DNA of 16,359 nt from an uncultured Clostridia bacterium (lineage in GTDB: Bacteria; Bacillota; Clostridia; Lachnospirales; Anaerotignaceae): NCBI GenBank assembly GCA_947036475.1, contig CAMQRG010000029.1, positions 1 to 16,359 of the forward strand. Direction: 5' to 3'. The translations under genes and the position numbers were made by a program. Each line of letters opens with the position of its first letter. Position 1 is the stretch's first letter. Below, in pieces: positions 1 through 8,308 of the stretch. The notes under the pieces were generated by a model. That model made no database searches, had not been told where the DNA came from, and worked only from the letters and a program-made list of their open reading frames with translations.

Positions 1-3
1 GAG

Positions 4-36
4 TCGTCGGCAGCGTCAGATGTGTATAAGAGACAG
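4..36 (+). other. Illumina Nextera read-1 adapter with Tn5 mosaic end (artefact)
   Basis: These 33 bases match the Nextera read-1 adapter as I know it; the last 19 (18-36) are the Tn5 mosaic end used in tagmentation libraries. It sits at the very edge of the window and is followed at once by coding sequence in an open frame, so it is untrimmed library sequence and not part of the genome. A GTG at 22 inside the mosaic end creates a false start reading MYKRQ, a known signature of this artefact in predicted proteins. Bases 1-3 have no clear origin. Confidence 0.97.
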
Positions 37-381
37 GTGCTGGATTTCCTGTATGACGATGAAAACATTCAGATTTATCTGGACGACCAGAGTGCGGTTC
101 CCTGCAAAAAGGGTGATTTTGAACTGCCTTCCATGCTGGACGGCATGAAACCGTTTATCGAAGCGGACAGAATGGCGGACTATCAGGATCATCACTACCC
201 TTCCGAGATGGCGGTAGATGCGATGATTCAGACATATCTGCTGGATACCAGCGCGACGGCAACGGATACATTCCTGGAAAAATTCGATACGGAGTGGGTA
301 CGGTATAACCGTGACTTGATTGCGAAGGTGCAGAAATATTATGCCGAGAACCCAGAGGAACTGTCAGAAGGGGGTAATTGA
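37..381 (+). CDS. ABC transporter extracellular sugar-binding protein, C-terminal part
   Basis: Partial gene: only about the last 114 residues are present and the rest is lost at the adapter-contaminated edge. The fragment is hydrophilic and acidic, with motifs such as GMKPFIEADRM and YNRDLIAKVQKYY, and ends in a helical tail typical of family 1 extracellular solute-binding proteins (MsmE/MalE type, COG1653). The strongest evidence is context: two sugar-type ABC permeases follow with about 2 bases between the stop and the next start codon, the normal binding protein-permease-permease order. As a lipoprotein outside the membrane it would deliver oligosaccharide to the permeases. The N-terminal signal peptide cannot be checked. 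The reading frame is open back through the adapter, but residues before base 37 should not be believed. Confidence 0.8.
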   Translation: MLDFLYDDENIQIYLDDQSAVPCKKGDFELPSMLDGMKPFIEADRMADYQDHHYPSEMAVDAMIQTYLLDTSATATDTFLEKFDTEWVRYNRDLIAKVQKYYAENPEELSEGGN

Positions 382-383
382 AG

Positions 384-1256
384 ATGAAGGGCGATAGAGA
401 CAGAAAGCGCACGTTTATGCTGATTACAATTCCCATATTGGCGTTATTCATATGCTTTAATACACTGCCGCTGATAAAAGGTTTTATATACAGCTTTACG
501 AATTTTAAGGGCTATGGCTCATATGACTGGGTCGGCGGGCGAAACTATGTCGACCTGTTTACGGACGGACGTGTTGGCAGGTCTTACCTGTTTACATTCA
601 AATATGCGATTGTCGGCACAATATTGACAAACGTCATCAGTCTGGTGATTGCACTGGGGCTGAACAGCAAAATTAAGGGCAAGAGCGTTCTGAGGGGCAT
701 CTATTTTATCCCCAACGTACTGGGCGGTCTGGTTATCGGCTATATTTTCAGTTTCTTCTTTACTTATATTCTTCCCGTTGTAGGGCAGAGCCTTGGCATT
801 GAAGCGCTGAGCAGCAGCATGCTTTCCAGTACGTCCCAGGCATGGATTGCCATTGTCATCGTCGGCTGCTGGCAGGCGATTGCCATGAATACGATTATTT
901 ATATTTCCGGCCTTCAGACTGTGCCGGAGGATATTTATGAGGCGGGCGCGATTGACGGCGTAACGGGCTGGAGAAAGTTCAAGGATTTGACATTCCCGTT
1001 GATTATCCCGTTTTTCGGTATCAACATGGTGCTTTCCATGAAAAACTTCCTGATGGTATTTGATCAGGTAATGGCTTTGACAAAGGGCGGCCCTGCGCAG
1101 AGTACGGAATCCATTTCTTACCTGATTTACAATAACGGTATGAGCGGCGGACAGTTTGGTTTCCAGAGCGCGAACGCATTCCTGTTCTTTGTAACGATTG
1201 TAGTGATTTCCGTTGTGCAGATGACGATTACGAATAAGAAGGAGGAACAGTTATGA
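384..1256 (+). CDS. ABC sugar transporter permease, MalF/UgpA type
   Basis: Inner-membrane permease of about 290 residues, the usual length for the family (COG1175). The first hydrophobic segment lies at residues 11-32 and several more follow. The cytoplasmic EAA loop that docks on the ATPase is clear near residues 186-209: it begins EAGAIDG and ends LTFPLIIP. I chose ATG at 384 because the ribosome site AGAAGGGGG at 366-374 then sits about 9 bases upstream; an in-frame TTG at 378 would be too close. The gene overlaps the next one by four bases (ATGA), indicating translational coupling. It should form a heterodimer with the MalG-like permease to import an oligosaccharide, probably raffinose-family or sucrose judging by the enzymes downstream. 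Confidence 0.93.
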   Translation: MKGDRDRKRTFMLITIPILALFICFNTLPLIKGFIYSFTNFKGYGSYDWVGGRNYVDLFTDGRVGRSYLFTFKYAIVGTILTNVISLVIALGLNSKIKGKSVLRGIYFIPNVLGGLVIGYIFSFFFTYILPVVGQSLGIEALSSSMLSSTSQAWIAIVIVGCWQAIAMNTIIYISGLQTVPEDIYEAGAIDGVTGWRKFKDLTFPLIIPFFGINMVLSMKNFLMVFDQVMALTKGGPAQSTESISYLIYNNGMSGGQFGFQSANAFLFFVTIVVISVVQMTITNKKEEQL

Positions 1257-2104
1257 TGAGCAAAGGCAATAAACAGACAAGAGTTGTCAACTGGCCGGTT
1301 ACGATACTGCTGATTGCCGGCTGTCTGACGATATTTTTCCCGCTTTATATGGCGTTGATTATTGCGCTGAAGCAGCCTTCTGAAATGACGAATAATATTG
1401 CCGGCGCGCTTTCCTTCCCGCAGACCTGGAGCCTTGCCAATTTCCGCGAGGCGATGCAGGTAACGGATTTCTGGAACTCTCTGGGGAACAGCCTGCTGAT
1501 TACAGTGGCGACGGTTGTCATTTCTATTATCCTGCATGGCATGGCTGGGTATGCTATTGGCCGAAGCATGAAGCAGAGCAAGATTTATAACATTATTTAT
1601 ATGTTTATCGTAAGCGGTATGTTTGTACCCTTTGCAATCCTGATGATGCCCCTTGTAAAACAGACGGCGCAGATGGGTATTGCGAACCGTTTCGGCGTTA
1701 TCCTGCTGTATGTGGTGTTCTATATGCCGCTGAATGTAATGCTTTACCGCGGCTATTTATCGAATATCCCTGTTGCGATTGAAGAAGCGGCAAGAGTGGA
1801 CGGTGCAAGTACATGGAAGATTTACTGGACGATTATTTTCCCGATGATGAAACCCATGCATGCAACGGTTGCCGTACTGACAGCGATGAGCACATGGAAC
1901 GATGTTATGACGCCGCTGGTTATTATGTCCGGCACTGGCAAAAATACGCTGCCGCTGGCACAGCTGAACTTCCAGACGCAGTTCGGTACAAACTATAACC
2001 TTGCGTTTGCATCGTATATTCTGGCATTGATACCGATTCTGCTGTTCTATATCGTTTGTCAGAAACAGATTATCAACGGCGTGGCAAATGGTGCAGTAAA
2101 ATAA
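1253..2104 (+). CDS. ABC sugar transporter permease, MalG type
   Basis: Second permease (COG0395), 283 residues, normal length. A first transmembrane segment spans about residues 13-34 and further segments follow. The EAA loop lies in the last third: IEEAARVDGAS, then IIFPMMKP. The start overlaps the preceding stop as ATGA, with ribosome site AAGGAGG at 1239-1245; a second ATG at 1256 is also possible. The protein pairs with the MalF-like partner to form the channel. No ATP-binding subunit follows within the window, which is common for CUT1 importers of Gram-positive bacteria that share one MsmK-type ATPase. Confidence 0.94.
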   Translation: MMSKGNKQTRVVNWPVTILLIAGCLTIFFPLYMALIIALKQPSEMTNNIAGALSFPQTWSLANFREAMQVTDFWNSLGNSLLITVATVVISIILHGMAGYAIGRSMKQSKIYNIIYMFIVSGMFVPFAILMMPLVKQTAQMGIANRFGVILLYVVFYMPLNVMLYRGYLSNIPVAIEEAARVDGASTWKIYWTIIFPMMKPMHATVAVLTAMSTWNDVMTPLVIMSGTGKNTLPLAQLNFQTQFGTNYNLAFASYILALIPILLFYIVCQKQIINGVANGAVK

Positions 2105-2146
2105 ATTCCGGACAGTGGTTGACAGGATGGTTTGGGAGAGGCTATT

Positions 2147-3946
2147 ATGGATTTGAAACAGAGCTATCAGGAATTATATGGGAAAGGCGAGGTTTCCGAA
2201 CAGCGTTTCCATGAGCTTTTGGAGATTATGAAAAAAGCAAAGGCGGAAAGGCCCGATTGGCTGCGGGAGCAGGATGCGACGGGCAACAGCTGGTATCTTT
2301 CAGAGAAAATGGCAGGCATTATGCTTTATACAGACCATTTCTGCGGTGACCTGTATGGTATGGAAGAAAAGCTGGATTACCTTTCCGAACTGGGGATTAC
2401 CTATGTGCATTTTATGCCGCTTTTGCAGTCCCGTGAAGGGAATAATGATGGCGGTTATGCCGTTTCGGATTATCTGGCGGTGGAGCCGCGGCTGGGCGAT
2501 ATGGCGCAGCTGCGGAAGGTTATCCATAGTATGAAGGAGCGGGGGATACGCACCTGTATTGATTTCGTGCTGAACCATACGGCAAAGGAGTATTCCTGGG
2601 CGGAGGAATGCAGGAAGGGGAATCCTGACTATCAGGATATGTATTTCCTGTTTGAGAACGATGCAGTCCCGAAGGAATACGAAAAGACCATGACGGAGAT
2701 TTTTCCGGGAGTCGCTCCGGGGAATTTCACCTTCTACCCTGAAATGGGGAAGTATGTGATGACGCGGTTTTATGAATTCCAGTGGGACTTGAACTACGCC
2801 AGCCCGCAGGTGTTCAATAAAATTGTGGAAGTTCTGCTGACGCTTGCGAATCAGGGAATTGATATTTTCCGCCTGGACGCCATTCCCTATATGTGGAAAA
2901 AGCCGGGGACGAGGTGCATGAACCTGCCGGAAGTACACCAGCTTCTGCGTATGATGTATGTCATCATTCAGGAAGTGTGCCCCTCCGTAGTTTTTCTGGG
3001 CGAGGCGATTGTAGAGCCGCAGGAAATCGTGAAATATTTTGGCACAGAGCAGGAGCGGGAATGTAATATGATGTATAATGCATCTCTGATGGTGCTGCTT
3101 TGGAGTTCACTTGCATCGAGAGATGTGCGCCTGATGGAACGAACGCTGGAAAGAGAGTCCGGCGTGCCGTCCGGCGGTGTGTGGATTAATTACGCAAGGT
3201 GTCATGACGATATCGGCTGGGGCTTTGCGGAGGAGATTCAGCGTGGGCTGGGCATTGACCCGGAGGCGCATAAACAGTTTATGATTTCCTATATGAAAGG
3301 GGATTTCCCGGGCAGCTTTTCCGCCGGTGAACTTTATGAGTTTAACCCGCAGACGCTGGACGCGAGAAACAGCGGGACGCTTGCTTCCATGTGCGGTCTG
3401 GAGCAGGCTCTGTGGGAAAAGCATGACTATAAAATAGAACTGGCGGTAAAACGAATACTGCTGTTGCATTCTGTAATGCTGTCCTATACCGGTATCCCCC
3501 TGATTTACAGCGGCGATGAAATCGGCCAGCTGAACGACTGGGGATATAAGGATAATGCAGACAGGTCGGGAGATTCCCGCTGGCTGCACAGGGGCAATAT
3601 GGACTGGTCTGCGGCGGAGAAACGAAATAACCTTTCCGCTGTGGAAGGAAAAATTTTTCAGGGTATAAAGAAAATGATTGGGATACGGAAGAACTGCCCG
3701 TATTTCCGGTCGGATCTGCTTTCCAGCCCTGTGGATTTGGATAATAAGGCGGTATTCGGTTTCCATAAAGGGGATAAAATGATGGTGCTGGCGAACTTCT
3801 CGGAGCATGAACAGTGGGTGGAGGCGGACCGGTTCGACTGGTTCGGGCTGCCCGGCGAAATGGAGGATCTGGTAACGGGGCGGAAAATCCGTTCCTATAA
3901 AAACCGGATACTGCTGGGACCATATGAATATTTGTGGCTGGTCTGA
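2147..3946 (+). CDS. GH13 subfamily 4-like sucrose-active enzyme (amylosucrase / sucrose hydrolase type)
   Basis: 599 residues, cytosolic (no signal peptide). It resembles Neisseria amylosucrase across its whole length as I remember that sequence. Conserved GH13 blocks: DFVLNHT (D139-H144), FRLDAIPYMW with the predicted nucleophile D244, FLGEAIV with the acid/base E286, and CHDDIGWG with H353-D354 as transition-state stabiliser. D101 in DGGYAV and R478 in GDSRW match the residues that close the glucose pocket in amylosucrase, which fits a sucrose substrate. A C-terminal beta domain follows (about 515-599). ATG 2147 is chosen because GGGAGAGG lies 5 bases upstream; an in-frame TTG at 2132 lies before that site. 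It sits 42 bases after the permease. Sequence alone cannot say whether it hydrolyses sucrose, transfers glucose to make a glucan, or acts on another glucoside. Confidence 0.9.
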   Translation: MDLKQSYQELYGKGEVSEQRFHELLEIMKKAKAERPDWLREQDATGNSWYLSEKMAGIMLYTDHFCGDLYGMEEKLDYLSELGITYVHFMPLLQSREGNNDGGYAVSDYLAVEPRLGDMAQLRKVIHSMKERGIRTCIDFVLNHTAKEYSWAEECRKGNPDYQDMYFLFENDAVPKEYEKTMTEIFPGVAPGNFTFYPEMGKYVMTRFYEFQWDLNYASPQVFNKIVEVLLTLANQGIDIFRLDAIPYMWKKPGTRCMNLPEVHQLLRMMYVIIQEVCPSVVFLGEAIVEPQEIVKYFGTEQERECNMMYNASLMVLLWSSLASRDVRLMERTLERESGVPSGGVWINYARCHDDIGWGFAEEIQRGLGIDPEAHKQFMISYMKGDFPGSFSAGELYEFNPQTLDARNSGTLASMCGLEQALWEKHDYKIELAVKRILLLHSVMLSYTGIPLIYSGDEIGQLNDWGYKDNADRSGDSRWLHRGNMDWSAAEKRNNLSAVEGKIFQGIKKMIGIRKNCPYFRSDLLSSPVDLDNKAVFGFHKGDKMMVLANFSEHEQWVEADRFDWFGLPGEMEDLVTGRKIRSYKNRILLGPYEYLWLV

Positions 3947-3971
3947 AAACCGCCGCAGAAAATAAATAACA

Positions 3972-4018
3972 AAAGGAAAGCTGCGGGATGGCAAGAGGCA
4001 TATTCGGCAGCTTCCTTT
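3972..4018. repeat. Inverted repeat in the gap between the GH13 and GH36 genes
   Basis: Arms at 3972-3984 (AAAGGAAAGCTGC) and 4007-4018 (GCAGCTTCCTTT) pair over 12 positions with one bulged A and a 22-base loop. The following sequence TTTAAATA is too poor in T for a confident terminator. The hairpin ends about 15 bases before the ribosome site of the alpha-galactosidase, so it may protect a processed transcript end or partly attenuate transcription. Confidence 0.55.
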
Positions 4019-4048
4019 AAATAGCGAACGAATGAAAGGAACTGCGTT

Positions 4049-6232
4049 ATGGCGATCATATATAACGAACAGACAAAAACCTTTACCATCCATACGGAAA
4101 AATCCACATATCAGATGAAGGTAGACCAACATGGTATGCTGCTGCATACGTATTTTGGTGCGCCGACAGATGAAAGTGATTATTCCTACCTGATTGTGCC
4201 GGAAGACCGCGGTTTCTGCGGGCAGCCTGCCGGCGCAGGGGATGACCGGACGTACTCTATGGATTTTTACCCGCAGGAATACCCTGTTCATGGCAACAGT
4301 GATTTCAGGGTGCTTTGCCTGAAAGCAGGGCTGAAAGGACATGTTCCTACGCTCGACCTGCGTTTTTTCTCTTATCATATCAGCAGAGGGAAATACGCTC
4401 TTTCGGGTCTGCCTGCGCTTTTTGGCGAAGATGAGGCGGAAACGCTAGAAATCGTGCTGAAGGATTTATTTGAGGAGATTTATGTACACCTGTATTACGG
4501 AGTTTTTGAGGAAAAGAATGTCATAACGAGAACTGCGGTCATAGAAAACCGCTGCAAGGAACCTCTGGAAATTAAGCGGGCAATGAGCCTCTGTCTGGAT
4601 TTTATGGACAATGATATGGAGCTGGTGCATTTTTATGGGAAACACGCCTGCGAACGGCAGTTTGAGCGTGTGCCGTTGCTGCATGGCATTGTGGAGATTG
4701 GCAGCAGGCGCGGTGCTTCCAGCCATCAGCATAATCCTTTTGTTGTTCTGTGCAGAAAAGAAACAACAGAGGACGCAGGTGCATGCTGCGGCGTTTCCCT
4801 GCTTTACAGCGGCAGTTTCCGCATACAGGCAGAAGCAGGGCAGATTGAGGGGACGAGACTGGTCTGCGGCATGGATGATGATGAATTTTGCTGGACATTG
4901 GAGCCGGGCGAGAGTTTTACTGCGCCGGAAGCAGTATTTTCTTATACGGAAAAGGGGTTTTCTGATCTGTCGAACGGATTAAAAGCGGTGTTTCACCAGA
5001 ATCTTATACGCAGTGAATGGAAGGATAAAAAACGCCCCACGCTGGTGAACAGCTGGGAAGCGGCATACTTTGATTTCAACGCAGAAAAACTGCTTGCAAT
5101 TGCGAAGGAGGCGGCAGAGCTGGGGCTGGATATGCTGGTGCTGGACGACGGCTGGTTTGGTGTGCGCGATGATGATAATTCAGGGCTGGGCGATTGGAAT
5201 GTGAATGAGGGAAAGCTGGGCTGTTCCCTGCGGGAACTGGTGGACTGCGTGAACAAAATGGGCTTGCAGTTTGGCATATGGGTGGAACTGGAAATGGTTT
5301 CGGAGGACAGCAACCTTTACCGCTCCCACCCCGACTGGGCAATGGCAGTCCCGGGGCGCGATCCGAACCGCAGCCGCAATCAGCTTGTGCTGGATTTATC
5401 CCGAGCGGAGGTGCGGCAGTATATCAAAAATGTAATAGATACGTTGATTCAGTCTGCGAATATTACCTATATTAAATGGGATATGAACCGGAGTATGGAT
5501 AACCTGTATTCCGCTGCAGAGCCTGGCGCGCCGCAGGGCGTTGTCCGGCATAAATATATGCTGGGGTTGTATGAAATTCTGGAATATATCCACCAGACAT
5601 ATCCGGAGGTGCTGGTGGAAGGGTGCAGCGGCGGAGGCGGCAGGTTTGATGCAGGCATGTTGTATTATACGCCGCAGATTTGGTGCAGCGATAATACGGA
5701 CGCTGTTGAACGGCTGGGTATCCACTATGGCACGTCTTTTGGGTACCCGATGTCCTCCGTTGCGGCACATGTTTCGGAATGCCCGAACGAGCAGAACCGC
5801 AGGGTCACACCGTTCCAGACAAGAGGTATTTGCGCGATGCAGGGCGCGTTTGGCTATGAAATGGATTTAAGCGCGATGCTGCCGGAGGAAAAGGATTGCG
5901 CAAAGGAACAGATTGCAGTATACAACCAAAATTACCGGTTGTTCCAGCAGGGGGATTATTACCGGATTACTTCCCCGTATGAAAACCACGATGTGACGGT
6001 TTGGAGCTATGTTTCCAGAAATAAGGAAACGGCGGTATTGTGCGGAGTATATACAGACCTGCATGGCAATGCCGCGCCTGCAAGGGCGAAATGGAAAGGG
6101 CTTGAGGAAGGCGCGGTGTATGACGTGGACGGCAGGAAATTTACGGGCATGGCACTGATGCGCGGCGGCATTGTGCTGCCGAAGCCGGAGTGTAATTATG
6201 ATTCCTTTATGATATTTGCGCGAAAGGTGTAA
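4049..6232 (+). CDS. Alpha-galactosidase, glycoside hydrolase family 36
   Basis: 727 residues, the normal length of bacterial GH36 alpha-galactosidases. It should remove terminal alpha-1,6-galactose from melibiose, raffinose or stachyose in the cytosol; there is no signal peptide. An N-terminal beta domain (about 1-330) is followed by the catalytic barrel with NSWEAAYFDFN, VLDDGWFG and LGDWNVN. The predicted nucleophile is D478 in YIKWDMN, and the acid/base D548 in WCSDNTDA. EGCSGGGGRFD between them is also typical. ATG 4049 has GAAAGGA 8 bases upstream. Next to the GH13 enzyme and the fructokinase it completes a route from raffinose to galactose, glucose units and fructose. The symbol aga or rafA would fit but no paralogue test was possible. 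Confidence 0.96.
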   Translation: MAIIYNEQTKTFTIHTEKSTYQMKVDQHGMLLHTYFGAPTDESDYSYLIVPEDRGFCGQPAGAGDDRTYSMDFYPQEYPVHGNSDFRVLCLKAGLKGHVPTLDLRFFSYHISRGKYALSGLPALFGEDEAETLEIVLKDLFEEIYVHLYYGVFEEKNVITRTAVIENRCKEPLEIKRAMSLCLDFMDNDMELVHFYGKHACERQFERVPLLHGIVEIGSRRGASSHQHNPFVVLCRKETTEDAGACCGVSLLYSGSFRIQAEAGQIEGTRLVCGMDDDEFCWTLEPGESFTAPEAVFSYTEKGFSDLSNGLKAVFHQNLIRSEWKDKKRPTLVNSWEAAYFDFNAEKLLAIAKEAAELGLDMLVLDDGWFGVRDDDNSGLGDWNVNEGKLGCSLRELVDCVNKMGLQFGIWVELEMVSEDSNLYRSHPDWAMAVPGRDPNRSRNQLVLDLSRAEVRQYIKNVIDTLIQSANITYIKWDMNRSMDNLYSAAEPGAPQGVVRHKYMLGLYEILEYIHQTYPEVLVEGCSGGGGRFDAGMLYYTPQIWCSDNTDAVERLGIHYGTSFGYPMSSVAAHVSECPNEQNRRVTPFQTRGICAMQGAFGYEMDLSAMLPEEKDCAKEQIAVYNQNYRLFQQGDYYRITSPYENHDVTVWSYVSRNKETAVLCGVYTDLHGNAAPARAKWKGLEEGAVYDVDGRKFTGMALMRGGIVLPKPECNYDSFMIFARKV

Positions 6233-6243
6233 GCAGGCGCCAG

Positions 6244-8259
6244 ATGTTCCGGCAGGATACAGGTGCCGGAGAGCAGCGTACGAATGTAGCCATTCGAGGT
6301 CTCATATTTTATTTCTCAGAAGGGGGTGGCGTTACGAGTTATTTGAGTGGTGAAGCAGTTCAGGCTTATGAAAAAGCACTTGCCCTTGGCAAAAAAGAGG
6401 GACAGAAACTGTCCGCGCTGGAAACAGTCCTTGCAGAAGAGCGGATATTTTCACCGAAAGAAATGCCTTTGGGGCAGGTGCAGATTCCATTGGAACTTAT
6501 TGTAGGAACAAAGACGGAAAGCAGAGGCAATTCCTTCAGCAAGAGCTTTTACCCGCTGATGGAACTGCATACGGAATTTTCCGATAAATGGATCAGGCTC
6601 TATCAGACTCATCTGGACGAAGGTATTCACGACCCGATACTGGCGTATGAATATATGAACCGCTTTTATGTCGTGGAAGGGAATAAGCGTGTCAGCATAT
6701 TGAAATACCTGAAAGCCGCGACGATACAGGGTAATGTTATCCGCATTATCCCGCCGATGACGGGTGAAAAACAGAAGCGGATTTATTATGAATTTATGGA
6801 TTTTTACAGGCTTTCAGAAATCAACTATATCTGGTTTTCCAAAGAAGGCAGTTTTTCCAGGCTGCAAAAGCTGACGGGCAAAAGTCCGGACGCAGTCTGG
6901 AGCGATACGGAAAAAAGCGATTTTAATTCTGTTTATACCCGTTTCAGCGAGGAATTTCGGGCAAAGGGCGGGGACAGCCTGCCTATCACAGCAGGGGACG
7001 CATTCCTCTCCTTTTTGGAGATTTACGACTATGAGGATTTGGTCGGTATGGGACTGGCAGAGCTGCGGCAGAAAATCGAAAAATCATGGGAAGAATTTAA
7101 GCTGCTGATTACGGACGACCCGATTAAGCTGCAAATGACGCCTGCGCAGGAAAGCAGCACGAAGAAAAATTTCTTCCTGCGGCTGATACCGATGAACGTA
7201 TCGAAGCAGCGGGCGGCGTTCCTTTACGGCAGCACTATCCGCGCCTCCGGCTGGACATATGCACATGAACTGGGGCGGAGGTATTTGCAAAGGACATTTG
7301 AAGGGCAGATTGATACGACGTACTATGAGAATGTGACAGAGGATACGGCGGAGGACTTCCTGAGCCGCGCCGTAGCAGAGGGAAACAACCTGATATTCAG
7401 TACATCGCCCTATTTTTTGAAAGCAAGCCTGAAAACGGCTGTGGAGCATCCGGACGTTAAAATATTGAACTGCTCCTTGAATACGGCGTACCGCAGCATT
7501 CGCACATATTATGCACGGATGTACGAAGCGAAATTTCTGATGGGCGCGATTGCAGGTGCAATCTCCACGAACGGAAGGCTTGGCTATATTGCCGATTATC
7601 CTGTCTGGGGTTCGACAGCCAGCATCAATGCTTTTGCGCTGGGCGCGAAAATGGTCAATTCCAGTGCGCAGGTTTATCTGGAATGGCTCACGGTAAAACC
7701 CGAGGAGGAAATACTCAGGGATTTCCGGAAGAAGGACGTTCAGTTTATTTCCGGCAGGGATAATCTGAGCCCAAGCGAAACGGGCCGCCATTTCGGGCTT
7801 TACCGTACGGACGATGATTCTCCTCTGAACATCGCCATGCCGGTTTGGCACTGGGGATATTTCTATGAAAGAATGATTCGCAATATTATGAACGGTTCCT
7901 GGAAGGACGATGACCCTTCGGAAGCGACAAAGGGGCTCAATTATTGGTGGGGCATGTCGACGGGGATTGTGGACGTGTTCTGTTCCCGGCATCTGCCCAT
8001 TGGTACGGCGCGCCTGATAGAGCTTTTGAAAAAGACCATATGCGCAGGGGACTTCAACCCGTTTTCCGGAATCCTGTATTCTCAGACGGGCGTGGTGCAG
8101 AAGGATAAGGACGAAGCGATCAGCCCGGAGAAAATCATGCGTATGGACTGGCTTGCAGAAAATGTGATTGGCTCTTTCCCGAAAATGAATGATTTGAAGG
8201 AAAAAGCGAAACCTATGATATTGTTGCAGGGAATTCAGGGGCTGGAAGAAAAATCGTAA
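6244..8259 (+). CDS. Cytosolic BMP-domain protein with ParB-like N-terminal segment
   Basis: Large protein, 671 residues if read from ATG 6244. Translation more likely begins near 6331-6343: the sequence from there (VTSYLSGEAVQAYEKAL) looks coding, and the strong ribosome site at 6318-6326 is just upstream. However, the codon at 6331 is GTT, the next is ACG, and TTG at 6343 is far from that site. Around residues 137-155 (long numbering) the motif FYVVEGNKRVS resembles the ParB/sulfiredoxin-like fold. From about residue 320 a BMP (PnrA/Med-like) ligand-binding domain follows, with AAFLYGSTIRASGW, YEAKFLMGAIAGA and NYWWGMSTG. Classical BMP proteins are lipoproteins that bind nucleosides; this one shows no signal peptide or lipobox, so it is probably a cytosolic sensor or binding protein. 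Its ligand is unknown, and its place in a sugar operon is unexplained. Confidence 0.78.
   Translation: MFRQDTGAGEQRTNVAIRGLIFYFSEGGGVTSYLSGEAVQAYEKALALGKKEGQKLSALETVLAEERIFSPKEMPLGQVQIPLELIVGTKTESRGNSFSKSFYPLMELHTEFSDKWIRLYQTHLDEGIHDPILAYEYMNRFYVVEGNKRVSILKYLKAATIQGNVIRIIPPMTGEKQKRIYYEFMDFYRLSEINYIWFSKEGSFSRLQKLTGKSPDAVWSDTEKSDFNSVYTRFSEEFRAKGGDSLPITAGDAFLSFLEIYDYEDLVGMGLAELRQKIEKSWEEFKLLITDDPIKLQMTPAQESSTKKNFFLRLIPMNVSKQRAAFLYGSTIRASGWTYAHELGRRYLQRTFEGQIDTTYYENVTEDTAEDFLSRAVAEGNNLIFSTSPYFLKASLKTAVEHPDVKILNCSLNTAYRSIRTYYARMYEAKFLMGAIAGAISTNGRLGYIADYPVWGSTASINAFALGAKMVNSSAQVYLEWLTVKPEEEILRDFRKKDVQFISGRDNLSPSETGRHFGLYRTDDDSPLNIAMPVWHWGYFYERMIRNIMNGSWKDDDPSEATKGLNYWWGMSTGIVDVFCSRHLPIGTARLIELLKKTICAGDFNPFSGILYSQTGVVQKDKDEAISPEKIMRMDWLAENVIGSFPKMNDLKEKAKPMILLQGIQGLEEKS
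6248..6326 (+). promoter_or_regulatory. Structured leader and ribosome site before the BMP-like gene
   Basis: Two perfect hairpins lie here: 6248-6254 with 6264-6270 (7 bp, 9-base loop), and 6281-6286 with 6291-6296 (CGAATG/CATTCG, 4-base loop). An AT-rich stretch and a strong ribosome site AGAAGGGGG at 6318-6326 follow. The arrangement looks like an untranslated leader and argues against translation from the ATG at 6244. I do not recognise a known riboswitch fold. Confidence 0.45.
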
Positions 8260-8308
8260 AAGACCGCCTTTTTCTGCGGGAAAAGGGCAGGCCTTGGGAG
8301 GCGGGCTT

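Noticed and set aside
22..36. Coding start at GTG 22
   Set aside because: This start lies inside the Nextera mosaic end and is a library artefact.
3107..4378. Long open frame (423 codons) on the minus strand
   Set aside because: It lies antisense to the GH13 and alpha-galactosidase genes, both fully supported by catalytic motifs. It has no ribosome site and a composition typical of a shadow frame.
8260..8308. Possible hairpin terminator between the BMP-like and phosphoesterase genes
   Set aside because: Only short, competing stems form and there is no T run after them. The genes are closely spaced and probably co-transcribed.
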